A program made the translations under genes and the position numbers. Below the pieces are notes generated by a model that worked only from the letters and a program-made list of their open reading frames with translations, had not been told where the DNA came from and did not search any database. DNA of 64,000 nucleotides from NCBI RefSeq assembly GCF_009674485.1, contig NZ_WKJJ01000019.1, forward strand, positions 101,919 through 165,918, written 5' to 3'. Source of the stretch: Pseudoduganella rivuli. Lineage in GTDB: Bacteria; Pseudomonadota; Gammaproteobacteria; Burkholderiales; Burkholderiaceae_D. This document shows, in pieces, positions 8,457-17,324 of the stretch; position 1 is the first letter of the stretch, and each line of letters starts with the position of its first letter.

Positions 8457-10643
8457 ATGGATCTGGACCTGGCGCTGCAAACATTTATCCTGGAAAGCCG
8501 CGAACTGCTGGAAGACATGGAAAACGCGCTGCTCAATGCCGAGCAGGCGGGCGGCCATGAATCCGTCCACGCGATCTTCCGTGCCGCCCACACCATCAAG
8601 GGCTCGGCAGGCTTGTTCGGGCTGGACCATATCGTCGCGTTCACCCACGTGGTGGAAAGCTTGCTGGACGATGTGCGGGACGGCAAGCTGGCCATGACGG
8701 ATGAGTTGATCGTGCTGCTGCTGTCGTGCTGCGACCATTTGTCCGGCATGATCAATGCGATCGATGCGGGGCAGACCGAGCCCGACCCGGACATGCAAGC
8801 CGCCGGCGCACCGCTGCTGGTGCAATTGCGCGCATACATGGGCGAGTCGGAACAGACCAGTCATGGCGCCCAGTCCGCCAGCGCGCTGGTGGCGGAACCC
8901 GAGCATCCAGGCGTGGAGCGCATCGGCGAACCCGGTGGCGGTTCCAGCGATGCGTGGCACTTGTCGCTGCGCTTCGGTCCCGACGTGCTGCGCGACGGCA
9001 TGGACCCGTTGTCGTTCATTCGCTACCTGGGGCAGATTGGCCGCATTGTCGGCATCGTCACCCTGGCGGACGCGATTCCGGCGGCGGACAAGATGGACCC
9101 GGAAACCTGCTACCTGGGCTTTGAAATCGCGCTGGAAACCGAAGCCGACAAAGCCGCCATCGAAGGCGTGTTTGAATTCGTGGCCGACAATTGCACGCTG
9201 CGCATCTTGCCGCCGCGCAGCCGTATCGATGAGTATGTGCGCCTGATCCGCGAGTTGCCTGAACAAAAAGCCATGCTGGGCGAAATGCTGGTGCGCTGCG
9301 GCTGTATCACGCAGCGCGAACTGGACAATGCGCTGCAAGCGCAGGCCCAGGCCAGCGCTACACCAGCCGCCACGCCGCCGCTGGGTGCTGTGCTGGTGGG
9401 GCAGGGCGCGGCCGAACCCGCCATCGTGGAAGCGGCGCTGACCAAGCAAAAGCAATCGGTGGAAACCGCCAAGCCGGCGGAAAGCCGTTCGATCCGTGTC
9501 GATGCCGACAAGCTGGATTTGCTGATCAACCTGGTGGGCGAATTGATCATCGTTGGCGCCTCGGCCAATTTGATCGCGCGCCAGGTGCGCAACAGCGAAC
9601 TGCTGGAATGCACGTCGATGTTGTCCGACCTGGTGGAGCAGGTGCGCGATTCAGCGCTGCAGCTGCGCATGGTGAAAATCGGCGCCACCTTCAACCGCTT
9701 CCAGCGCGTCGTGCATGACGTGGCGCGGGAAATCGGCAAGGACATCGGCCTGGCTGTCAGCGGCGAAGATACCGAGCTGGACAAAACCGTGGTGGAAAAA
9801 ATCGGCGATCCGCTGACGCACCTGGTGCGCAATGCGATCGACCACGGCATCGAACCGGCGGAAGTGCGCGCCGAACGGGGCAAGCCGCTGCGTGGCACCG
9901 TGCGCCTGAACGCATTCCACGATTCCGGCAGCATCGTCATCGAAGTGTCCGACGATGGCGGCGGCTTGAACCGCGACCGCATCTTTGCCAAGGCCGTTGA
10001 GCGTGGGCTGGTCGAGCCGGACCGCAAGATGTCCGACACGGAAATTTATGGCCTGATCTTTGAGCCGGGGTTCTCGACGGCGGAAAAGATCACCAACCTG
10101 TCCGGCCGCGGCGTCGGCATGGATGTGGTGAAGAAAAATATCACGGCGTTGCGCGGCACCGTATCGGTCGACAGCGCGCCCGGCCTCGGCACCACGGTGA
10201 CGGTGCGCCTGCCGCTGACCCTCGCCATCATTGACGGCTTCCTGGTCGGCTTGGGCACGTCCACCTTCGTGGTGCCGCTCGACATGATCGACGAGTGCAT
10301 CGAATTCGCTTCCGAAGCAGGCCACGACTATACGAACCTGCGTGGGCAAGTGCTGCCGTTCATCCGGCTGCGCGACCTGTTCGGCGTCGATACGCCGCCG
10401 CCGCGGCGCGAAAGCATCGTGGTGGTCAAGCATGCGGGCCACCGCGTCGGCCTCGTGGTCGACAGCCTGCAAGGCGAATTCCAGACCGTGATCAAACCGC
10501 TGGGCCGCATGTTCAGCCAGTTACGCTGCATCAGCGGTTCCACCATCCTTGGTAACGGTGAAGTGGCGCTGATCCTGGACGTGCCGGCCATTGTCGGCCA
10601 GGGATCCGGCAACCCGGCCGAAGTGCCTCAGTTGGCCGCATGA
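8457..10643 (+). CDS. cheA: Chemotaxis histidine kinase CheA
   Basis: A 728-residue CheA. HPt domain with His45 in AAHTIKGSAG. A P2-like region follows (about 167-255). The linker has two MshEN-like repeats (LGEMLVRCGCITQRELDNAL at 274 and LGAVLVGQGA at 309, 35 residues apart). Then come the dimerisation helices (about 345-410), the ATPase domain with HLVRNAIDHGIE (N box), DDGGGLN (G1) and GRGVGMDVVKKNI (G2), and a C-terminal CheW-like domain. It phosphorylates CheY (and CheB elsewhere) under MCP control. The ribosome binding site is GGAGG. MshEN repeats bind cyclic di-GMP in type II secretion ATPases; here that is only a hypothesis. Confidence 0.96.
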   Translation: MDLDLALQTFILESRELLEDMENALLNAEQAGGHESVHAIFRAAHTIKGSAGLFGLDHIVAFTHVVESLLDDVRDGKLAMTDELIVLLLSCCDHLSGMINAIDAGQTEPDPDMQAAGAPLLVQLRAYMGESEQTSHGAQSASALVAEPEHPGVERIGEPGGGSSDAWHLSLRFGPDVLRDGMDPLSFIRYLGQIGRIVGIVTLADAIPAADKMDPETCYLGFEIALETEADKAAIEGVFEFVADNCTLRILPPRSRIDEYVRLIRELPEQKAMLGEMLVRCGCITQRELDNALQAQAQASATPAATPPLGAVLVGQGAAEPAIVEAALTKQKQSVETAKPAESRSIRVDADKLDLLINLVGELIIVGASANLIARQVRNSELLECTSMLSDLVEQVRDSALQLRMVKIGATFNRFQRVVHDVAREIGKDIGLAVSGEDTELDKTVVEKIGDPLTHLVRNAIDHGIEPAEVRAERGKPLRGTVRLNAFHDSGSIVIEVSDDGGGLNRDRIFAKAVERGLVEPDRKMSDTEIYGLIFEPGFSTAEKITNLSGRGVGMDVVKKNITALRGTVSVDSAPGLGTTVTVRLPLTLAIIDGFLVGLGTSTFVVPLDMIDECIEFASEAGHDYTNLRGQVLPFIRLRDLFGVDTPPPRRESIVVVKHAGHRVGLVVDSLQGEFQTVIKPLGRMFSQLRCISGSTILGNGEVALILDVPAIVGQGSGNPAEVPQLAA

Positions 10644-10682
10644 GTTGGCTGCATCAATCGACTGTATATTCAGGAGAATGTT

Positions 10683-11219
10683 ATGACCGCAGTAGCCCAA
10701 GTCAATCGTGGCGCCGTAATGGCCCCCACCGTGGAAGATAGCCAGCAATTTCTCACCTTCATGCTGGGTGGCGAAGTATTCGCCATCGGTATCCTGGCGA
10801 TCAAGGAAATCATCGAGTACTCGGGCCTGACCACGGTGCCGCTGATGCCGGAATGCGTGCGTGGTGTGATCAACCTGCGTGGCGCGGTGGTGCCGGTGAT
10901 GGACCTGGCGGCCCGCTTCGGCCGTCCCGCGACACAGATCGGCAAGCGCACTGCGATTGTGATTGTCGAGATCGATGCGGATGGCGAGCAGCAAGTCGTC
11001 GGTGTCATGGTCGATGCCGTGAACGCCGTGATCGATATCGCGCCGGCCGACATTGAAAAAGCGCCCCAATTCGGCGCGCGGATTCGTAGTGAATTTATCT
11101 CGGGCATGGGCAAGGTGAACGGCAAGTTCGTCATCCTGCTCAATACCGACCAGGTGTTGTCCGTTTCCGAACTTGAAGCCATGGCTGGGGTCTCGAACCT
11201 CGCCGGCGCGGAAACCTAA
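10683..11219 (+). CDS. cheW: Chemotaxis adaptor CheW
   Basis: A 178-residue single CheW domain coupling chemoreceptors to CheA. Typical signatures: FLTFMLGGEVFAIGILAIKEI, then VINLRGAVVPVMDLAARFG and GVMVDAVNAVIDI. Preceded by AGGAG and 39 bases after cheA, so in the same operon. Followed by a C/G-rich 80-base gap and then the first long MCP. Confidence 0.96.
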   Translation: MTAVAQVNRGAVMAPTVEDSQQFLTFMLGGEVFAIGILAIKEIIEYSGLTTVPLMPECVRGVINLRGAVVPVMDLAARFGRPATQIGKRTAIVIVEIDADGEQQVVGVMVDAVNAVIDIAPADIEKAPQFGARIRSEFISGMGKVNGKFVILLNTDQVLSVSELEAMAGVSNLAGAET

Positions 11220-11303
11220 ACCTAGCGGCAACATCGATCTCCCGCCCCAGGCCCACCTGGGGCGCGGTCTTCCATTGTTTTGCGTGAACAAGGAGTTGTT
11301 GCC

Positions 11304-13364
11304 ATGACTGTTGTCCAGCGTCTTTCCATCCTGATTGGCGCCGTCGTGCTGGGGCTGTGCACCCTGGCCGGCGTCGGCCTGTACCAGACCGACAAGGTCT
11401 ACACCACCACCAATTACACCAACGTCAATGTCGTGCCCAGCATCCTCATGCTGGACAAGGGCTTTGCGTCGCTGGCGCTGCTGCGCACCCAGTTGTGGCA
11501 ATACATCATGCTGACCGATCCGGCCAGGATCACGGAGTGGGAAGGCAAGATGGCCACCAATGCGCGCGGCGTGGAGTCGGCGCTGGCCGAGTACGAGCGT
11601 ACCATGGTGTCCGACGACAAGGACAAGGCGCTGCTGGCGGCCGACAAGGCTGGCTTCGTGGAATATGAAGCTGTCCGCGCCCGCGCGATGGCGCAGGCGC
11701 GCGCAGGCAAGCCGAATGACGCACGCGACCTGATCTTGCAAAACCAGGCGCTGCTGGCCAAGGTCTGGGACGCATTTGAAGCGCACCGCCAGTACAACGC
11801 GGACAACGGCAAGAAGTCGGCGGAGGAAGCGGCAGCCGCGAAAACCCACGCCACCACGCAAGCGATGATCATCGGGCTGATGACGCTGCTGGCGGTGCTC
11901 GGCATCGGCATCTACATCATCCGCTCGCTGATGCGCCAGCTGGGCGGCGAACCGGCTTATGCGGCCAAGGTCGTGGAAGAAGTCGCCCATGGCAATTACG
12001 CGGTGGACGTGAAGTTGCGTGAAGGTGACCAGGCCAGCTTGCTGTATTCGATGAAAACCATGGTGGACAACTTGCTGGCGCAAATTGGTGGTGAGCCGAA
12101 ATATGCGGCCGGCATTGTGCAGGAAGTGGCCAAAGGAAATTACGACATCGATGTCCGCCTGCGCGATGGCGACAAGGGCAGCCTGCTGTATTCGATGAAG
12201 CAAATGGTCGACCAGTTGCTGGCGCAGATCGGCGGCGAACCGGCGTACGCGGCCGGCGTGGTGCAGCAGGTGGCGCAGGGTAATTTCGCGGTGGACGTGA
12301 AACTGCGCCCTGGCGACCAGGCATCGCTGCTGTATTCCATGAAGCACATGGTCGACAAGTTGCTGGAGCAGATCGGCGGCGAGCCGGCGTACGCGTCCCG
12401 TATCGTCAGTGAAGTGGCCAAAGGTGACTTGACGGTGCAAGTGCAACTGCGCCCCGGGGACCAGGTCAGCCTGCTGTTTGCGATGAAAAACATGGTCGAT
12501 AAACTGGCGTCCGTGCTGAGCGAAGTCAGTTCCGGCGCCGTGTCGCTGGCCAATGCGTCGGAAGAGATTTCCGCCACCGCGCAATCGCTGTCGCAGGCGG
12601 CGTCCGAGCAGGCGTCGGGCGTGGAGGAGACCAGCGCGTCGATCGAGGAAATGACGGCGTCGATTGCGCAAAACACGGAAAACGCCAAAGTCACCGATGG
12701 CATGGCGGGCAAGGCGGCGCTGGAAGCCAATGAAGGCGGCGCGGCGGTCAAGTCCACGGTGGAAGCCATGACGCAGATCGCGAAAAAGATCAGCATTATT
12801 GACGACATCGCTTATCAAACCAATTTGCTGGCGCTGAACGCCGCCATCGAAGCGGCGCGTGCCGGTGAACACGGTAAAGGGTTTGCCGTGGTGGCGGCGG
12901 AAGTGCGCAAGTTGGCGGAACGTAGCCAGGTGGCCGCGCAGGAAATTTCCGAAGTGGCGAGCAGCAGCGTGGACCTGGCGCAAAAGGCCGGCAAGCTGCT
13001 CGATGAAATGGTGCCGTCGATCAAGCGCACGTCGGACCTGGTGCAGGAAATCACGGCGGCCTCGGAAGAGCAATCGTCGGGTGTCGCGCAAATCAATTCC
13101 GCCATCAGCCAGTTGAGCCAGACCACCCAGCAAAACGCGTCCAGTTCGGAAGAACTGGCCGCCACTGCCGAAGAGATGAGCGGCCAGGCCGAGCAGTTGC
13201 AGCAGGCGGTCGCATTCTTCCGCGTGTCCGGCAATGTGCAACGCCGGCCTGTCGCGCCCGTCAAGCCGGCACGCGGCGGTGGTCACAGTAAGACCATCAA
13301 CAGCAATCACCGTCCGGTGATGCACGATGAGGCGGTGGAAGACGGCAGTTTTGTGCGGTTCTGA
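11304..13364 (+). CDS. Methyl-accepting chemotaxis protein with four tandem HAMP repeats
   Basis: A 686-residue transmembrane receptor. ATG at 11304 is preferred (AGGAG 8 bases upstream) over an in-frame TTG at 11280. TM1 is about 8-28, followed by a mostly helical periplasmic four-helix-bundle-like domain (30-185) and TM2 about 187-207. Four consecutive HAMP-type units then follow, each starting near GGEPAYA and each exactly 48 residues (144 bases) long. The signalling domain contains the hairpin tip YQTNLLALNAAIEAARAGEH. The C-terminus ends SFVRF, close to the xWxxF/xFxxF pentapeptide that tethers CheR/CheB in other receptors. It is paralogous to the next gene and nearly identical to it in the signalling domain. 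Confidence 0.95.
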   Translation: MTVVQRLSILIGAVVLGLCTLAGVGLYQTDKVYTTTNYTNVNVVPSILMLDKGFASLALLRTQLWQYIMLTDPARITEWEGKMATNARGVESALAEYERTMVSDDKDKALLAADKAGFVEYEAVRARAMAQARAGKPNDARDLILQNQALLAKVWDAFEAHRQYNADNGKKSAEEAAAAKTHATTQAMIIGLMTLLAVLGIGIYIIRSLMRQLGGEPAYAAKVVEEVAHGNYAVDVKLREGDQASLLYSMKTMVDNLLAQIGGEPKYAAGIVQEVAKGNYDIDVRLRDGDKGSLLYSMKQMVDQLLAQIGGEPAYAAGVVQQVAQGNFAVDVKLRPGDQASLLYSMKHMVDKLLEQIGGEPAYASRIVSEVAKGDLTVQVQLRPGDQVSLLFAMKNMVDKLASVLSEVSSGAVSLANASEEISATAQSLSQAASEQASGVEETSASIEEMTASIAQNTENAKVTDGMAGKAALEANEGGAAVKSTVEAMTQIAKKISIIDDIAYQTNLLALNAAIEAARAGEHGKGFAVVAAEVRKLAERSQVAAQEISEVASSSVDLAQKAGKLLDEMVPSIKRTSDLVQEITAASEEQSSGVAQINSAISQLSQTTQQNASSSEELAATAEEMSGQAEQLQQAVAFFRVSGNVQRRPVAPVKPARGGGHSKTINSNHRPVMHDEAVEDGSFVRF
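11940..12515 (+). repeat. Four in-frame 144-base HAMP repeats
   Basis: The codons for GGEP recur at 11943, 12087, 12231 and 12375, exactly 144 bases apart. Each unit encodes a variant of GGEPAYAaxVVxeVAxGNyxVDVkLRxGDqaSLLYSMK followed by MVDxLLxQI. This reads as an internal tandem expansion of one HAMP-coding module. Confidence 0.9.
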
Positions 13365-13417
13365 TTGCAAGTCGAAGCGGCCGCGATGGATGGCCGCCGT
13401 GATCCCAGGGGAGAAAG

Positions 13418-15235
13418 ATGATGAACAACATGACAGTGCGCGCCAAGCTGATGTTGCTGATCGGTGTGGGCCTGGCGGCCCTGGTGCTGGTGATGGGCGT
13501 CGGCATCTATGGCATGAAGCAGGATGCGGAATCGCTCAGGGATATCGGCAAGGATAAATTGCCGTCCGTGCTGAACCTGATGATCATCCAGAATGCGCAG
13601 GGTTCGCTGCGTTCGGCCAACCGCGTGATCGACAGCATTGCCGCCTATCCCAGTGAAATGAATGAAATCGAGCGCCAGTTGAAGCGCAAGAAGGAATTCT
13701 GGGCGGATGCGGAAAAGTCGTGGAAGATTTACGACGCGCTGCCGCAGGATGGCGAGGAAGCCGCGCTGTGGAAGCAATTCATGAAGGACTGGGATGCGTG
13801 GAAAGCGCTCGACCAGAAGATCGATGCGATGGCCGAGGAAATCGTCAAGGCGCCGGAAGACAAGCGCGATGAGTTGTTCAAGGCCATGCACAAGGCGCTG
13901 TTCAACTTGCGTACGCAATTCCTGGCGGCCGAGGCGGATATCGACAAGCTGGTCGAGCTGAACCAGAAGAACAGCGATGCGTCGGTGGCCCATGCCGAAG
14001 AGGTGTCGAACCGTTCGCTGCTGCTGATGTACATCTTTGCCTTCATTGCGCTGGTGGGACTGATTTCGCTGGGCTATGCGATCTTGCGGGGCATCCTGCG
14101 CCAGTTGGGCGGTGAACCGGCCTATGCGGCTGGCATCGTGCACGAAGTCGCGCAGGGCAATTTCGCCGTGGAGGTGAAACTGGCGCAGGGCGACCAGTCG
14201 TCGCTGCTGTATTCGATGAAAGTCATGGTCGACAAGTTGCTGGCGCAAATCGGCGGCGAACCCGCCTATGCGTCGCGCATTGTCAACGACGTGGCGAAGG
14301 GGGATTTGACGGTGGATGTGCAACTGCGTCCAGGTGACCAGTCCAGCCTGCTGTTTGCCATGAAGACCATGGTCGACAAGCTGGCGTCCGTGCTGACGGA
14401 AGTGTCGAGCGGCGCCGTCTCGCTGGCCAATGCATCGGAGGAAATTTCCGCCACGGCGCAATCGCTGTCGCAGGCGGCGTCGGAACAGGCGGCCGGCGTG
14501 GAGGAAACCAGCGCATCGATCGAGGAAATGACGGCGTCGATTGCGCAAAATACGGAAAACGCCAAGGTTACCGATGGCATGGCCGGCAAGGCGGCGCACG
14601 AAGCGGCGGAGGGCGGCTCCGCCGTCAAGTCGACGGTGGAAGCCATGACGCAGATCGCGAAAAAGATCAGCATCATTGACGACATCGCGTATCAAACCAA
14701 TTTGCTGGCGCTCAATGCCGCCATCGAAGCGGCCCGCGCCGGCGAGCACGGTAAAGGGTTTGCCGTGGTGGCGGCCGAGGTGCGCAAGCTGGCCGAACGC
14801 AGCCAGGTGGCGGCGCAGGAAATTTCCGAAGTGGCGGGCAGCAGCGTCGACCTGGCGCAAAAAGCCGGCAAGCTGCTCGACGAGATGGTGCCGTCGATCA
14901 AGCGCACGTCGGATCTGGTGCAGGAAATCACGGCGGCGTCGGAAGAGCAATCGTCGGGCGTGGCGCAAATCAATTCCGCGATCGGGCAACTGAGCCAGAC
15001 CACGCAGCAAAACGCATCCAGTTCGGAAGAGCTGGCGGCCACCGCCGAGGAAATGAGTGGCCAGGCCGAGCAGTTGCAGCAAGCGGTGGCGTTCTTCCGC
15101 GTCAATGGCGCCGAAGCGCGCCGCGCCACGTACCGCAAGCAGGCGGCGGCCGCCCGCAACGTGCGGCCGCAGGTACGGCAGCGCCCGGCCAATGAAGAAG
15201 ATGAAGTGGACGACGCCAGCTTCGTGCGCTTCTGA
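13418..15235 (+). CDS. Methyl-accepting chemotaxis protein with two tandem HAMP repeats
   Basis: A 605-residue receptor, AGGGGAG ribosome binding site 4 bases before ATGATG (the second ATG at 13421 is equally possible). TM1 about 8-28, helical periplasmic domain with many Lys/Glu (30-200), TM2 about 203-225. Two 48-residue HAMP units precede a signalling domain almost identical to that of the upstream MCP, from LANASEEISATAQSLSQAAS to LQQAVAFFRV. The end is ASFVRF. The ligand cannot be inferred. It is the last gene of the chemotaxis cluster; no cheR, cheB, cheD or separate cheZ follows. Confidence 0.95.
   Translation: MMNNMTVRAKLMLLIGVGLAALVLVMGVGIYGMKQDAESLRDIGKDKLPSVLNLMIIQNAQGSLRSANRVIDSIAAYPSEMNEIERQLKRKKEFWADAEKSWKIYDALPQDGEEAALWKQFMKDWDAWKALDQKIDAMAEEIVKAPEDKRDELFKAMHKALFNLRTQFLAAEADIDKLVELNQKNSDASVAHAEEVSNRSLLLMYIFAFIALVGLISLGYAILRGILRQLGGEPAYAAGIVHEVAQGNFAVEVKLAQGDQSSLLYSMKVMVDKLLAQIGGEPAYASRIVNDVAKGDLTVDVQLRPGDQSSLLFAMKTMVDKLASVLTEVSSGAVSLANASEEISATAQSLSQAASEQAAGVEETSASIEEMTASIAQNTENAKVTDGMAGKAAHEAAEGGSAVKSTVEAMTQIAKKISIIDDIAYQTNLLALNAAIEAARAGEHGKGFAVVAAEVRKLAERSQVAAQEISEVAGSSVDLAQKAGKLLDEMVPSIKRTSDLVQEITAASEEQSSGVAQINSAIGQLSQTTQQNASSSEELAATAEEMSGQAEQLQQAVAFFRVNGAEARRATYRKQAAAARNVRPQVRQRPANEEDEVDDASFVRF
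14105..14392 (+). repeat. Two in-frame 144-base HAMP repeats
   Basis: GGEP codons at 14108 and 14252 are 144 bases apart, the same period as the four repeats in the preceding receptor. This supports a shared module that has been duplicated a different number of times in each paralogue. Confidence 0.88.
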
Positions 15236-15317
15236 ACCTATAGGGGGAACCGGGGGGATGCGGCTTGCACGCGCCGCCCGGATCGCCTAGCATGGCGGCC
15301 TTCATCCAGGAATTGCC

Positions 15318-15665
15318 ATGGCCATCACCATCTACCACAACAATGCATGCAGTAATTCGCGCGGCGCGCTGGCGCTGATCCGCGAAGCCGGCATCGAGCC
15401 GGAAATCATCGATTACCTGAACAACCCGCCGACCCGCGAACGTCTGGCTGCGCTGATCAAGGCGGCCGGCCTGACGGCGCGTGGCGCCATGCGCGACAAG
15501 GGGGACTTGTACGAACAATTGAACCTGGCAGACCCGTCGCTGTCCGACGATGCGCTGCTGGACGCCATGATGGCGCATCCGGCGCTGATCAACCGGCCCT
15601 TTGTCGTGACGGACAAGGGCGTGCGCCTGTGCCGTCCGCCGGAAACCGTCAAAGAGATCCTCTGA
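15318..15665 (+). CDS. arsC: ArsC-family arsenate reductase (glutaredoxin type)
   Basis: A 115-residue thioredoxin-fold protein of the ArsC/YfgD family. The active cysteine is Cys11 in YHNNACSNSRG and the conserved arginine segment is LINRPFVVT. Family members reduce arsenate with glutathione and glutaredoxin, though many chromosomal copies outside ars operons have unproven substrates. No arsR, arsB or acr3 is adjacent, so a housekeeping role is possible. The ribosome binding site is CCAGGA. The gene converges on ispB with a shared hairpin between them. Confidence 0.88.
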   Translation: MAITIYHNNACSNSRGALALIREAGIEPEIIDYLNNPPTRERLAALIKAAGLTARGAMRDKGDLYEQLNLADPSLSDDALLDAMMAHPALINRPFVVTDKGVRLCRPPETVKEIL

Positions 15666-15691
15666 AAAACCAACGGCGCCATCGGCGCCGT
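15665..15691 (-). terminator. Rho-independent terminator of ispB
   Basis: ACGGCGCC and GGCGCCGT form a perfect 8-bp stem with a 3-base loop. On the minus strand it is followed by TGG and five T, so it should end ispB transcription; the T tract is interrupted close to the stem. Confidence 0.65.
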
Positions 15692-15713
15692 CGTTGTCTG
15701 GGGAAGGGACTGC

Positions 15714-16703
15714 TTAGTGGTTGCGGTCCAGCGCGAAGCGCGCCAGTTGCAGCAGCGCGGTTTTGTACGCGCTTTCCGGCAGATCCTGCACGGCGTTCAG
15801 TGCGCGCTCACCCGCTTCTTCCGCCGCGCGGCGCGTGTAATCCAGCGCGCCGCTGTTGGTAATGGCGGACAGGATCGCATCGAAATGCTGTTCGTCGCCA
15901 TTTTCAATGCACGAGCGCACCAACTCGCGCTGTTCGCTGGTGCCATGCGCCATCAGCCAGATCAGCGGCAACGTTGGTTTGCCTTCACGCAAGTCGTCGC
16001 CCACGTTCTTGCCGATTTCCGCCGCGTCGCCCGTGTAATCGAGGACGTCGTCGATCAGCTGGAATGCCGTGCCCAGTGAGCGGCCATATTCGCCCGCCGC
16101 GGCGATCTGGTCGTCGTTGGCGCCGGCCACCAGCGCGCCCAGTTCCGCGGCCGCTTCAAACAGCTTGGCCGTCTTCGAGCGGATCACCTGCAGGTAGCGC
16201 TCTTCCGTCACGTCCGGATCGTGCATATTCAACAACTGCAGCACTTCGCCTTCGGCGATCACATTGGTGGCGTCCGACAGGATGCTCATCACGCGCATGG
16301 AATCGAGCGACACCATCATCTGGAAGGCGCGCGAATACAGGAAGTCACCCACCAGCACCGAGGCGGCGTTGCCGAACAGTGCGTTGGCGGTGGCGCGGCC
16401 GCGGCGCAGCGACGATTCATCGACCACGTCGTCGTGCAGCAGGGTCGCGGTGTGGATGAATTCCACCACGGCGGCCAGTTCGTGATGGGCCGCGCCTTTG
16501 TATGAATAGGCATTGGCCATCAGCAGGACGAGGACAGGGCGGATGCGCTTGCCGCCAGCGCTGATGATGTATTCCGCGATCTGATTTACCAGCGGCACGT
16601 CCGAGTGCAAACGCTGGCGGATCACCCCATTGACCGCTTCCATGTCGGTCGCGATGGTCTGGATGATGGTGTTTTGGTTGGCGTGTTGGGTAGCGGCAGA
16701 CAA
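15714..16703 (-). CDS. ispB: Polyprenyl (octaprenyl) diphosphate synthase
   Basis: A 329-residue trans-prenyltransferase that elongates farnesyl diphosphate with isopentenyl diphosphate to make the ubiquinone side chain. Both aspartate-rich Mg-binding motifs are present: LLHDDVVDES (first) and QLIDDVLDY (second), along with the GGKRIRP substrate site near the N-terminus. The length fits IspB. It is divergent from rplU, an arrangement common in beta- and gammaproteobacteria. Confidence 0.95.
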   Translation of the reverse strand: MSAATQHANQNTIIQTIATDMEAVNGVIRQRLHSDVPLVNQIAEYIISAGGKRIRPVLVLLMANAYSYKGAAHHELAAVVEFIHTATLLHDDVVDESSLRRGRATANALFGNAASVLVGDFLYSRAFQMMVSLDSMRVMSILSDATNVIAEGEVLQLLNMHDPDVTEERYLQVIRSKTAKLFEAAAELGALVAGANDDQIAAAGEYGRSLGTAFQLIDDVLDYTGDAAEIGKNVGDDLREGKPTLPLIWLMAHGTSEQRELVRSCIENGDEQHFDAILSAITNSGALDYTRRAAEEAGERALNAVQDLPESAYKTALLQLARFALDRNH

Positions 16704-16848
16704 GGCAAACCTGAAGGGGCTAGTAATAAGTGCCGCGATTATACGTCAAGCCAGTTGCCGCTGGCGATCAGGGGAGCACGCAGTCCGCGGTCTGGCTCCG
16801 GGGGCCTGTTGGCGACATACCATGGCGGTGGGAATTTTGGAATAGTCT

Positions 16849-16877
16849 TTGACGTAAATTTTCAATCTGTGTATAAT
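16849..16877 (+). promoter_or_regulatory. Strong sigma-70 promoter of rplU-rpmA
   Basis: TTGACG and a perfect TATAAT are separated by exactly 17 bases. The leader to the rplU start is about 85 bases and contains GAGAGG and T-rich stretches. Confidence 0.88.
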
Positions 16878-16968
16878 CGCAGGTTCTCCCCGTTGTGTAT
16901 CGCTTTGCATGCAGTTTGTTTGGCCATGCACGGAGAGGTTTTTTCAACATTTGATGAGGTTTCAAATC

Positions 16969-17280
16969 ATGTACGCGGTCATAAAAACCGGTGGCAAACA
17001 GTATAAAGTTGTCGCTGGCGAAAAACTCAAAGTAGAACAGATACCTGCTGACATCGGTTCCGAACTCACCATCGATCAAGTTCTCGCGGTAGGCGCGGGC
17101 GAAGCCATTAAATTCGGCACGCCACTGGTCGCAGGTGCAACGGTTCAAGTGAAAGTAGTTTCCCAAGGTCGTCACGACAAAGTGCGTATCTTCAAGATGC
17201 GTCGTCGTAAGCACTACCAGAAACACCAGGGTCACCGTCAGAACTACACGGAAATCCAGATCGTTTCGATCAACGGCTAA
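16969..17280 (+). CDS. rplU: 50S ribosomal protein bL21
   Basis: A 103-residue large-subunit protein starting MYAVIKTGGKQYKV and ending NYTEIQIVSING, full length for bL21. The ATG at 16969 matches the conserved family start; an in-frame ATG further upstream would add an unrelated leader. GAGG lies 9 bases before the start. It is the first gene of the rplU-rpmA unit. Confidence 0.98.
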   Translation: MYAVIKTGGKQYKVVAGEKLKVEQIPADIGSELTIDQVLAVGAGEAIKFGTPLVAGATVQVKVVSQGRHDKVRIFKMRRRKHYQKHQGHRQNYTEIQIVSING

Positions 17281-17324
17281 TCTGCCTATTTTTTAACCAT
17301 TAAGTCATATTTAGGAGTATCTAA

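Noticed and set aside
11940..12515. Regular 144-base repeats as a possible CRISPR or satellite array
   Set aside because: They are in frame within a receptor gene and encode HAMP units; no short identical repeats with unique spacers are present.
10521..13370. A 949-codon minus-strand open frame opposite cheW and the first long MCP
   Set aside because: Its translation is His/Arg/Gln-rich, has no domain, and mirrors the codon pattern of the real genes; such antisense frames are common in high-GC DNA. The same applies to 13307-15082, 38265-41429, 42719-45295 and 56941-59796 on the minus strand.
15318..15665. An arsenic resistance operon
   Set aside because: Only an arsC-like gene is present, without arsR, an efflux pump or arsH; it is annotated as a lone ArsC-family protein.
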